From assembly GCA_951640195.1 (NCBI GenBank), contig OX621166.1, positions 1,604,501 to 1,668,500 of the forward strand: a stretch of 64,000 nt of DNA. The letters are read 5' to 3'. Each line of letters opens with the position of its first letter. Within the stretch, counting starts at the first letter, position 1. Below, piece by piece: positions 48,824 to 58,413 of this stretch. The notes beneath the pieces are model-generated. The model was not told the origin of the DNA, did not search any database, and worked only from the letters and a program-made list of their open reading frames with translations. Source of the stretch: Porpolomopsis calyptriformis (Eukaryota; Basidiomycota; Agaricomycetes; Agaricales; Hygrophoraceae). Position numbers and translations under genes: made by a program.

Positions 48824-49018
48824 TGTAAGAGTTGGGGATAAGTTATCACACTTTGCTCAATACCAGGATATGCACAGAACCAATGTATTGGGGCAATCTG
48901 GTATAAGTGGGAGTGGGATGTAAACTTATTGTTTACCTAAGTGTAACTGGTACTTAAGGTATCCAGTACAAATACGTACAAACACAGCATGGTGGCTATA
49001 TGTAACATATCTGTTACA
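48824..49018 (-). mobile_element. 5' LTR of the large Gypsy element (195 bp)
   Basis: Same ends as the other 195 bp copies. It is followed on the right not by unrelated DNA but by gag sequence of a second copy of the same family. Confidence 0.88.
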
Positions 49019-49327
49019 TTCAACCATCTCAAGAATGATTGAAGCCACCCATCGAATTTCTCGATGTCCTCCTCACCACTATACTCTTTTGGAGTAGGCA
49101 GTTTAGGTGATGAGGTTTGGAGACCGGATAGGTTTCCTTTCAGTGGTTTGCCCACTTGTTCATCAATTGATTTATGATATTTACAATGAATGTCTCTGAG
49201 GTAATCAGAGCGTCAATCTTTCCCCTCATATTTATGAGGTTTACAGCTACGACTTCTGTGTCATATTGTTGTTTTTGACATCTGTTTAGACATTCTCTTA
49301 CTACCATGTCCAGTAGCATTGGATGGT

Positions 49328-50356
49328 ATCAGGTGAAATATAAATACTTCACTTCTAGGACTACTGGAGTTATACGTCAATCAAGTAGGTCCTAGTTGTT
49401 CAGGGGAGATGTGAGTTGATTGGGTAATGATCACTTCCTCCTTTGATGGGGCTTGAGTAATCCTTGGCTAGGATGTACAGATGAGCAGGCTATCCAAACT
49501 CAATGGATAGTATTGACTGGGAGAGCAAGAATGAAGTCAACGACTGACTTAGAAGAATATGTATCACAGTGAGGTCTCTCCAATAAGGACTGAGACTTAG
49601 AGAATGTGATGAATAAGCAGGGGCTGAAGTAAGATAAGATAGTCCTCGGTGGCTATCTTCAACTTACAGAAATACGTCAAGGGGTGATTCCTAAGTTGGT
49701 TCTTAACGTAAGAGGGCTTAGGCGAAATCACACAGGGTATAAGCTTAATAGACTAGATTGGATTGGATGTATTGACTACAGACAAGTAGTATCAATAAGG
49801 GGTAGTACTAGGTACTGAGTACTAGGGGTGAGTTCAAGGGAAAAGGGGAAGAGTAGACTAGGGGGAGGGGAGTGGGGTAAAAGTGGGTTAAAAGTCAACT
49901 GAACTCCTCACTGGTGAAAAGGGGGCCCTTTATATATGTTTGAGAACAATGGGCAATGAGAACAATAGGAAATAAGAACAATGGACAAAAGAACAATGAG
50001 GAGTTTGAATTGTGACTCACTATGGGTCAGACAATGAGGAGAACAATGGGGAAGATTAATATGAGTCATAGTGACTCAGAGAACAATGGAGTGATGACAG
50101 AACAATAGAGAAATGGGATATGAGTCATTCTGACTCAGAGAACAATGGGAAGAATGCTATTGTCCATGATAAGATAGCATAAGTAAAGATAGTAGTGTAT
50201 CTTATCTGAGATAAGATAATGTGTGAAGGACAGTGATATCTTATCTAAGATAAGATCAGATAAGATAAGATAAAGGATATTTGAGCTATGGATGCTACTT
50301 GCTGAATGCATGATCTTTGGTTAAGTTTGATACCAAATCAGTTTGGGATCATGACA
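49328..50356 (-). mobile_element. Solo LTR-like insertion, 1,029 bp, target duplication ATGGT
   Basis: Flanked by ATGGT at 49323-49327 and 50357-50361; the unoccupied site is visible in the paralogous gag near 47,345. On the minus strand it starts TGTCATGATCCC, carries GATA-type AGATAAG clusters, eight copies of the motif GAACAAT (plus-strand sense), two TGAGTCA...TGACTCA palindromes and a TATATAAAG box (about 49,930), then about 600 bp of leader-like sequence, ending CACCTGAT. The end is not the usual CA, so the 3' boundary may have decayed. Confidence 0.8.
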
Positions 50357-51438
50357 ATGGTCGATTCCTTGACTGGTCACTTCCAGTGTCCATCGTTTCG
50401 CTACGATCGGACTCATCATCAGAAGACAATCCTTGATCTGGGTCATCTGAATCACCGTCGTCTGACTGGTGATACCACCTTCTATCTGAAGGCGGCCTGT
50501 GGTCTCGTTTGGACCGCTTATTTTGTCCTTCTGCCCATAAATCTATGGTTTCTCCAGAAGCGTCGAAGGCGATGCCTTGATCGTCCAGGCTGGATCTTCC
50601 GGTTTCACGGATGTCGCCATTTCTCAACCTTTGGATAGCCACTCTATCCTTGAGTGTGAATGTTCCCAGTCTCAAGGCTGCTTCATTTTCTTGTTCAAAT
50701 GATCTGTTCCAGTTGTTCCTTTTCTTACTTCCATGTCGATGTTTATCAGCTCGATCAGCTGCAGCTCGCCATCTCTGATAGACGGAACTCGCCTTGTCTT
50801 CTTGTCGAGGATGGCGAAGCTCAGCTTCCACTTGTTGCAGAAGTTCATCTTCTTCATCCCTATCTGGACGAATGGTTGTATCCATCTTATTTCGATGGGT
50901 GTTGTCGCTATTCTTATGCACCATAACCTTGTTAAGGTTGTTGGCTAGCTTCATGAATTCATCACAACTAATTCTGCCTGTTCTCATCTGAACGAGTGCA
51001 TTGACCCTATCAACTACATTGGAGAGCGTCTCGCTCAGTGCCTCGCAGTTCTGCGGGTGCTTTTCTTTTCATCTCTTAGTATGGGTCACAGTCGACATCT
51101 GACTGGGTGTGGGCAACGGGTCTCATTGCTTATATTGATCGTCTATTTCATTATGCTGTAATAGATTTAACATTTGATGAACGTATACTCGTTCATTCAG
51201 GTTTCGTGACGAGGAAGGGACTCCTGTCCTCGTTTGACCCTCAGTGAGGGTGTGCATTAACGTATCGAGCGTTGGGTCGATTGTCATACTTACATGCCAA
51301 CTTGTCGTCGGCGATGACTCCTCTCTTTCCATAAGTTGGGAACTGCCATCATCTAAGTTGGCACGATGTCTTCATTCACTCTGGGGTGAATTTACGGCCG
51401 ACGCTGGCTGTCTTTGGGTGTCACTGAGGTCGTGACGT

Positions 51439-51638
51439 TGTTAAGAATTGCACTGGGAACGTGCGCTTCTGATGACAGTCAAGACCACTTGACTAAAACG
51501 TCATAGAACTGGACTTACCCAGTTCGGTTGTTCCCAGTATATATACCAGATTACACGTGATCGGCTGGAATCTGCTCGACGTGCATGAGAGACGGCCTCA
51601 GCGCGCTCGATCTCATGTCTCGAATTTCAGATTCGTGA
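51439..51638. mobile_element. Solo LTR, 200 bp, target duplication GACGT
   Basis: TGTTAAGAATTGC...GATTCGTGACA (TG...CA) with GACGT on both sides (51434-51438, 51639-51643). It is absent from the paralogous gag near 48,600. It contains TATATATA (about 51,537). Confidence 0.9.
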
Positions 51639-52059
51639 CAGACGTGGCACACCGGAATCATCGACGGCACTCATCTGCGCCGTTCCTGGGTCGTCGTTGT
51701 CAGGTGGTTTGCCTTGCAAGTTGCGCGCTGTTGAGGCCCGCATGATTCGAGTCTTTGTGTGGGTCTTCATCATTGACGGAGGCCGTGTTGTCAACAGGGA
51801 AGCTTTTTCAATCAAAGTTGATTTACACAGATATTCCACAATTTCTTGTGGATGTGCAAAAAAGTGTAAGAGTTGGGGATAAGTTATCACACTTTGCTCA
51901 ATACCAGGATATGCACAGAACCAATGTATTGGGGCAATCTGGTATAAGCGGGAGTGGGATGTAAACTTATTGTTTACCTAAGCGTAACCAGTACTTAAGG
52001 TATCCAGTACAAATATGTACAAACACAGCACAGTGGCTGTATGTAACATATCTGTTACA

Positions 52060-52700
52060 ACACTGCACTTGCAATGCAACCAGACCTAGCATTTGCAGTG
52101 CAGCACTTATCCCAATTCTCATTAAACTCTGGGCCTACCCATTGGACTGCCGTCAAGAGCATCCTATGATATGTGAAGCAATCATGAGGACTTGCACTTA
52201 CGTACCAAGGAAATGACGGAGACAAACTGATACCCATAGGGTACTCTGATGCCGACTGGGGATCAAATGTAACCGACAGGCGCTCGACTTCAGGCTTTGT
52301 GTACATGCTATCAAATGCTGCAATCACATGGAGTTCCAAATGACAACCCACTATTGCCCTCTCAAGTACAGAAGCAGAATACATGGCTGTGATGCACACT
52401 GCAAAAGAAGCTATATGGCTCCGTGCCCTCCTCTCAGAACTTGGCTACCCCATCCCAGACCCATCTCCTATCCACTGCGACAACCTTGGCACGATTGCAC
52501 TCACCAAAGACCTAACTTTCCATGCGCGATCAAAACATATTGATATCTGACATCATTTTGTCTGAGAACACGTTGAATCTGAGGAGATTGCAATCCCTTA
52601 CATACCAATGGATAAAAACATTGCAGATGTCCTCACAAAGGGTCTAGCTTAACCCAAGCACAAAACCTTCACCACCACCCTCGGACTACATCCAGATTAA
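52060..52700 (+). pseudogene. Copia pol C-terminal fragment (RNase H)
   Basis: Ty1/Copia RNase H signatures: AMQPDLAFAVQHLSQFS, GYSDADWGSNVTDRRSTSGF, ALSSTEAEYMAV, IHCDNLGTIAL, KNIADVLTKGLA and end GLHPD before TAA 52698. It is interrupted by five in-frame TGA codons (52167, 52185, 52341, 52548, 52563) and a TAA (52650), with no frameshift. The 5' part is cut off by the 195 bp LTR at 52,059. Confidence 0.9.
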
Positions 52701-52920
52701 AGGGGAGTGTTGATATTATAATCTAGAAGTATTATGTAATTATTTGGTATTTATTTTGCTCATGCATACATGTACCTCAGCATTTACCACCACGCTGAGG
52801 TGAGACTCTCGTTTATCTTAAGTAGTACCTAATCTCACTCCTTTCGTAGTATACGTTGACAGGTACTACTAATATGCATATAGCATTTACCACCACGCTG
52901 AGTATACATTGACAGAGTCA
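52699..52920 (+). mobile_element. Copia polypurine tract and 3' LTR (end not defined)
   Basis: AAAGGGGAG (52699-52707) is followed by TGTTGATATTATAATC, a typical start of a Copia 3' LTR. Within it AGCATTTACCACCACGCTGAG is repeated (52779 and 52882), as is GTATAC(G/A)TTGACAG. The 3' end of the LTR could not be fixed because no 5' LTR is present. Confidence 0.65.
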
Positions 52921-53189
52921 GTATGCCAAACAACCAATCTTCTCAATAACCTTGAATAGGCTAAAACATTTGTTATCAAGTTTCTTCATAGCAAGAAATA
53001 GGGATGAAATAGTGCAATGTTATAGACTTGCTGCACTAGATGGTGATGGTTGGGAAGTAAGGGCCTGCTATGTTACAAGTCCAGCATTGTTCTGCTTTGC
53101 CTCACACTGCTTAGTAACTGTTCCACTTTGCTAGGCAAAAGCCCCTGTCACGTGAGGGTTACTTAATTCCACGTCTCATTTTGCCCACC

Positions 53190-54721
53190 ATGTTCGCTCG
53201 TCTCTCACTCTGTATCATTCTCTTTTCTATCGCTGCTTTCTTTTGCACAGAGTCAGTTGAAGCCGCAAAGGGCCCAAAAATCACCAGCAAAGTTTATTTT
53301 GACATCCAGCATGGAAACCAGAATCTTGGCAGAGGTAAGTTTCTCAATCAGCGTTGTCAACGAGATCGTCTGCTCATATTCTGCCCAAGTCGTCATGGGT
53401 CTTTATGGTGGTGTAAGCACTGGTCATCGATGTTAAATATGAGCCTCGTAACCGACTGCCGCTTTTGCCAGAGTGTTCCCAAGACCGCTGAGAATTTTCG
53501 TGCTCTAGCTACCGGAAAGAACAAGGATGGTACGGATTTAGGCTTCGGTTACAAAGGCTCCAAGTTCCATCGAGTAATCAAAAACTTCATGTGAGCAGCT
53601 CGTTTTTGAATGATGATGTTTTCTTAAAAAAATATCCGTCTCCCAGGATCCAAGGTGGTGACTTCAGTAGGTGGCTGTCGACGAGTGCAAATATCCACCA
53701 TTTTGATTCTTTTCGTAGCCAAAGGAGACGGTACTGGTGGAAAGGTGGGCAATGAGTGATCTCATCTTTACCTTGAGCTAAATTCTTCCCCAGTCGATCT
53801 ATGGCGACAGGTTTGCGGATGAGAATTTGTAGGTGTTTGCGAAACTACCTCGTCCGATGGGTGTTTAACTTCGTATCAGCAAATTGAAGCATACCGGACC
53901 GGGTACCCTTTCAATGGCAAACGCAGGGAAAGACACTAACGGTGAGCAAGTGCAGACAAACGCACTTCTCTTCCTACTAATATTCCTGTCCACAGGTTCT
54001 CAATTCGTAAGCCTCCCTTCGTTTGGTTTCCCAACGCAGAATTTTCAACTCACCTTGACGATATAGTTCATCTGCACCGTGGTTACAGGTTGGCTAGACG
54101 GCAAACATGTCAGCACGAGATTCATTCGCCATTTCCCAGTATACTTATTTCTTTCATACAGGTTGTCTTCGGAAAAGTTCTCGAGGGAATGGATGTAGTC
54201 CATGCCATTGGTTTCTTCCTCTCCGCTCCTCGCCTGGTCTCTTATTCAATGAGTGTTTTACAGAAAATGTTTCAAAAGGTGCTCAGGATCGTCCGCTCGA
54301 GGACATTATCATTGCCGATTCTGGAGAGGTCAGTTTGGTCGCTTTGTGATTACAATGAGATGGACAATTAAATATGTTTGACTTAGCTCGAACTCACTCT
54401 CGAGACGGATGCAGAGGGCAAACAGGTACCACTTCACGCCGAGCTGTAACCAGCTCTAATCTGTTTATTATGCACTGTGAATAAATTGTGTTTCTTTGCT
54501 AATAGGCTACCGATGTAAACACATCGACATCGACATCTTCATCTTTCCCTCCTGAGAAGAAAACCGGATCACACCATCTTAGAAATGCTTTCATTCTTCT
54601 AGTTGTGCTGGGCTTTGTCGCTTTCCTTATTGGCTGGTGTGGTGGGAGCTTACACTGGATTCGACGTCTGGGAGAATATGCAAAGTATAGAAGGGTTGAT
54701 GGTGATGACCTGGAGAAATAA
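53190..54721 (+). CDS. Cyclophilin-type peptidyl-prolyl isomerase, ER, C-terminally membrane-anchored
   Basis: Secretory cyclophilin related to PPIB/Cpr5. Signal peptide [19 protein letters not shown], then the cyclophilin fold: [40 protein letters not shown] (catalytic Arg, Phe, Met, Gln), [41 protein letters not shown] and [13 protein letters not shown] (the CsA-binding Trp), then [15 protein letters not shown]. After a Ser/Thr-rich linker there is one strong membrane helix ([20 protein letters not shown]) and a short basic tail ending at TAA 54719. More than ten introns, including an 11-nt exon (53996-54006) encoding part of NGSQFF. All catalytic residues are present. ATG 53190 fits because the signal peptide follows directly. 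A CACGTG lies just upstream (about 53,150). Confidence 0.92.
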
Positions 54722-54889
54722 ATATAACTCTTTCTTCTGCGTACCTCATAAAACTGAAGTCCACGATTCATAATACCATTGCAGATGACTTGAAGCGTTC
54801 GTGTCTGAATATTCTAGCTCGATGAGGACAATATTTTTCTACCTTAAAGGCAACGACGAAGGACAGCAAGGACCATCTCTTGCCGCTCG

Positions 54890-56520
54890 ATCCCTTCCGC
54901 GAATTCTAGCTGGTTCACGCACGATCTGCTTTCAAGAGTATAAGCTCAGGGGGGTAGAAGTATAAGTGCGAGACATACGTATTGCATTCCAGGTGTTGTT
55001 GGTCGGGATACGATAAAACGAGCGAATCGAAATCCTCAACCGCTCGTCTAGGATACCTCTTGCAGTGAAAGGAACGGATTGTTCAAATGAGGGAAAATGT
55101 GGTATCACGATCAGAAAGATGCATGCCCCCAATTGTTAGGCAAAGCCAGTCCGTGTGTGAGACTCCGTCGTCAAAACAGATGTCATAGAAGGAATTGCAT
55201 GGGATGCCACGTTTTTCCGAACAGGACGGACCCTCTCGCTTGCACCAAATTCGGATTTCCAGGCCCAATGACAGCATGCCAACCATAACATTCGTCGGGC
55301 AGAAGCACCTGGTTCGTCACGACCCCCGAAGCGGATACACCTGCCCAGTTACGCTGACAGGCGACAGCAGAAACAGCTGGATGTTCTGGAGGCCAAAATC
55401 GGGCGTGGTTGTTTCCAGGTGCTGCACAGGGGTGTCCAGCAACAAAGTCACTTTCGCCAGCGGCGATAAGAGGCTGATGAGGCCAACTTGCTCGAACATG
55501 TTCAGAAATTTGGAAGGGTAAATATCGACCGGAATAGCCGTCGACAGGGAGTTGAAAGTTGAGCTAATGGCCTGCTATGTGGCATAGAGGTCACGACCAG
55601 TTCGACGTTGACACATTGGGCTAACCGTCTTCAAGAACATAAAATTGCGATTTTGACCACGACACACTTTGTTACATTGGAATGGGTTGACCGAACTCAA
55701 AGGTGTTGAGTAATGTCGGATCGAAATACAGTTCACACGGGGACCGCAAGCCACGCTGGAACCTATGGAGTGTTGAGATTGGACCACATGCCATCTGATT
55801 TGATACCGCAATAGAGTAAGTTGTATCGCCCGAAGGTAGACCAGAGGTGCTAAATCCGGTAGAGAGACAACTAGAACCTCCGGGGACCAAGCCAGCAAGT
55901 AGAGAATGAGTGGGGATGGGCGCGAGCGCAGCTGACACGAGCTTTGTTTGGGGCACGATCAAAACCCTGTAAGCCGTGGCCAGATTGGAAGGCCTGATGG
56001 TTTCTCGATAATTTTGGCCTAAGCCTACAACTCGATTCTCGCTTTTGAATGCAGGTCAGTGTGTTGGCCAACCATCCATTGCGAAAAATCTCCGTCCGTT
56101 CCGACTGTGAACTGATTAGAAGACCGGCAGCTCGAATATATTCTGAAGAAGGTAGGAAGGTCTCGAGATGGGCCTGGGTCCAATTCCAATAATGTATGTA
56201 ATGTACGTACAAGGCAACCTTGAATCGGCTGATGATCAAAGAAGGGTCAGCATGAAAAACAGCGCAGAAAGTTGGTCCGCTGCGAACGGTGACAGTCGAG
56301 TGTACACGGACGTGATGAACGCTGGGACGGATAGATTAATCAACTGGGCCTTAAGGAATAACTTGGATGGAGCGGCTGCACCAGCGGTAACAATCGAGGG
56401 CGGCAATTTGTGCGCCACTCTTCAAGCAATGAAACACTATTTTAACTAGTGCATCAATTTTCCATGGAAGGGCAACGCCAAGATTGCAGAACCCAGAATA
56501 AAAATGGACTCACCGGCCCA
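54890..56520 (-). other. Possible unrecognised multi-exon minus-strand gene
   Basis: Several minus-strand open stretches have protein-like composition and plausible GT...AG links: GLCLHYLGRTYGVRVLAGI (about 56,520-56,620), SIVTAGAAAPSKLFLKAQ (about 56,240-56,420), HLETFLPSSEYIRAAGLL (about 56,050-56,200), LVSAALAPIPTHSLLAGL (about 55,870-55,960), and IPVDIYPSKFLNMFEQVGL through GLQNIQLFLLSPVSVTG (about 55,317-55,550). Upstream exons may reach about 57,000. No domain was recognised and the exon chain is uncertain. A competing plus-strand frame of 93 codons lies at 56,168-56,449. The strand call is tentative. Confidence 0.35.
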
Positions 56521-57228
56521 TACGGTAGATGTTTGTCTTGATCAATATTGAGATGTTCCCGTATCCCTGCGAGCACGCGAACACCATATGTTCTGCCAAG
56601 ATAGTGTAGACATAGCCCCTGCAATGTTTTGGTAGTTTCAGGTATTAAAACCGGTGGCTATTCCTAAGGGAGCAGCGAAAAAGCACCGCAAGCGAATTCG
56701 TAATTCAAGAAGGCACCCTGATACTGCGACAGCAAAGGACGAGATTGAGCCGGGGAAGAGACTGGATCTAACTCCGTGTTCGTGTCTATTACATCATTAG
56801 GTGGATACGGTTCCGCGAACAGCAACTAGCGAACAAGTGAGCTGGGAAGCAGCTCAAAGATGAAACGAAACGAACGGAGTTGATCGCGCGAGAGGCGGAA
56901 TGTGACAGTGCAGATGATCGAGGACTGCGATTGCGGACTGGCCATGGCCCTCCTCCTCGAAACGGGTGTCCGCAGAGCACTCTACCGCTCGCGGAAGGCA
57001 TTGTCGCACAGCGTCGGATTGCTGTACTCGGAGGTGGAGTATAGGGGTTGGAAGGTAACATCACGTGATCCAAATGAAACCTTCGGAATCCGATTCTCCG
57101 ATTTACTCAAAAAAATTAATTATGTAATCATTGAGAAAATCCACTAAACCACGTGATTCGGCCTCAAAACTCCGTCCGCGTCCGTAGTCGGAGGCAACCG
57201 TCAAAGGAGGGTGACACCAACAGACCAA

Positions 57229-57733
57229 ATGCGGCGATTTCTACCTTCGTCCTTCAGATTCATGACGACAGATGAAGCTATACCTGGTCCCATGGAAAGA
57301 GCGATGCGCGCCAAGGTACAGACATCGGCAATCTTTCGTGCGTTCTACTCAAATTGTTGCAATATAGTTGACAGCAAAGTTGCAACCAACGGAACTGGAG
57401 ATTCGGAATGATTCATGGCAGCACCGTAACCACGCCGCTATGATGGTGGAAGGTGGGGGAGGCGAGGAAACTCGTATGTTGACTTGTTTAATGATATATT
57501 TCGTGCTGATTGGTGTTGCAGATTTCTTTGTCCAGGTTGTTTCAGATTTGTTCACCGGAAAGGTATTACATCTTACGTCTGATGTGTTCTGCATGTCCTC
57601 ATCCTTACAGGCAACGATACAAAGACACCGTATGATATATTCAGCCCTTTCTGAGGAGCTATCGCAAGGGTTGCATGCGTTGTCTTTGATGACCAAGACC
57701 CCAGACGAAGTCCAAAAGTTGGAAACGTTATGA
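57229..57733 (+). CDS. BolA-like protein, probably mitochondrial
   Basis: Iron-sulfur-cluster assembly/trafficking factor that works with monothiol glutaredoxins. ATG 57229 gives a basic, Ser/Phe-rich lead (MRRFLPSSFRFM) suited to mitochondrial import, then IPGPMERAMRAKLTAKLQPT, LEIRNDSWQHRNHAAMM, EETHFFVQVVSDLFTGK and IQRHRMIYSALSEELSQG, with LHALSLMTKTPDE at the end. The invariant His of the RHR motif and the HRNH loop expected to carry cluster ligands in BolA1-type proteins are present. Three short introns (after RAK, after EET and after TGK) were needed and all have consensus ends. Length of about 110 residues is normal. A second in-frame ATG at 57262 could give a cytosolic form. Confidence 0.9.
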
Positions 57734-58413
57734 TGTTGCACAGCCACGAAACTCAATTCCTCCATGACGCATCCCACTTTTTGTCCTGCACCCTCGTTTA
57801 GATACACATGGGAACACGTTGGTCTCTTTCCACACAGCAAAACGTTCAAAATTGGGCCATCTGGAACGTACGCCATTTTCTTTCGCACCCGCCACCACCC
57901 GCCACAATGTGGCCTCCAATCGGCCCATAAGGCATAATGAACACGAAGTGTGAGTATGATCGTGTCAAGGGATTTCCGATCAACGATCCCAACAAAAGCG
58001 CACATCGTTCAATATTGCCCATTTAACCTTGCGCGTGATCCAACACTGCATCCACAACTATTTTAGATCTTAGGCCAGCTAACTCAGACTCTACCGTGTG
58101 TTATTCGGTGTCGGTGGTGCCGCAGGCCATCGTAACTTTTGATCTTAGTTTCGCACGCTTGACTCTTTCCACTTCGCAGTCGTCTGCTCGAAAGCCTGTG
58201 CAGGCTGTGCTACAATCAGCCTTGTTACCGACGTAAACTGTCAAAAATGATTTGTGTTCCTTGAGAAACACTCCCGGCTTCCTTCGCGGCATTATATGCT
58301 CCATCCTTATTCATCAAGCATGTAACCATCTCTCAGTAGATAAATCCGAGTAGTATATAGGGTGAGCTGTCCTTTGGCCTTTTCAGCCTCATCCTGCCTA
58401 CTTTTCTGTCGAC
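57734..58413. other. Intergenic region upstream of the zinc-finger gene
   Basis: About 680 bp holding the 3' flank of the BolA gene and the promoter of the next gene. TATATAG at about 58,355 lies 59 bp before the ATG at 58414. An open minus-strand frame here is discussed under rejected items. Confidence 0.5.

Larger units (their letters stand above)
32140..49018 (-). mobile_element. Large Ty3/Gypsy retrotransposon with extra 3' ORF, split by a nested element
   Basis: Minus-strand element of about 9.9 kb once the nested 38,542-45,525 element and one target duplication are removed. Order: 5' LTR 48,824-49,018; gag; protease; [nested insertion]; RT; RNase H; integrase; chromodomain-like end; third ORF; polypurine tract; 3' LTR 32,140-32,334. 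Gag, protease and pol lie in one continuous frame of about 2,200 codons after removing the nested element (6,989 nt) and a 173 bp insertion with its 4 bp duplication (177 nt). Numerous in-frame TGA codons make it inactive. Confidence 0.9.
49019..52059 (-). mobile_element. Second, truncated copy of the large Gypsy family (5' LTR and partial gag)
   Basis: 5' LTR at 51865-52059 (195 bp), leader and gag N-terminal part (51,864 to about 50,362), a 1,029 bp solo LTR, then more gag (49,322 to 49,019) ending abruptly at the neighbouring LTR. It matches the gag of the first copy at about 47,040-48,823 almost continuously, with scattered, mostly C/T and G/A, differences. The rest of the element (capsid end, pol, third ORF, 3' LTR) is missing. 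Confidence 0.88.

Noticed and set aside
48824..49018. Open frames reading through the 195 bp LTR (69-codon frames ending GQSGISGSGM)
   Set aside because: The same frame appears in all three LTR copies because the LTR itself is repeated; it is not a gene.
24450..52900. Use of TGA as a sense codon in this genome
   Set aside because: Allantoinase, TOM1, BolA, the zinc-finger gene and the kinase all end at TGA, and the paralogous gag copies show CGA at the same codons.
57740..58005. Long open minus-strand frame continuing over the BolA gene (57349-58005)
   Set aside because: Over half of it is the antisense shadow of BolA exons; the remaining part has no recognisable domain and unusual Cys/Trp-rich composition.
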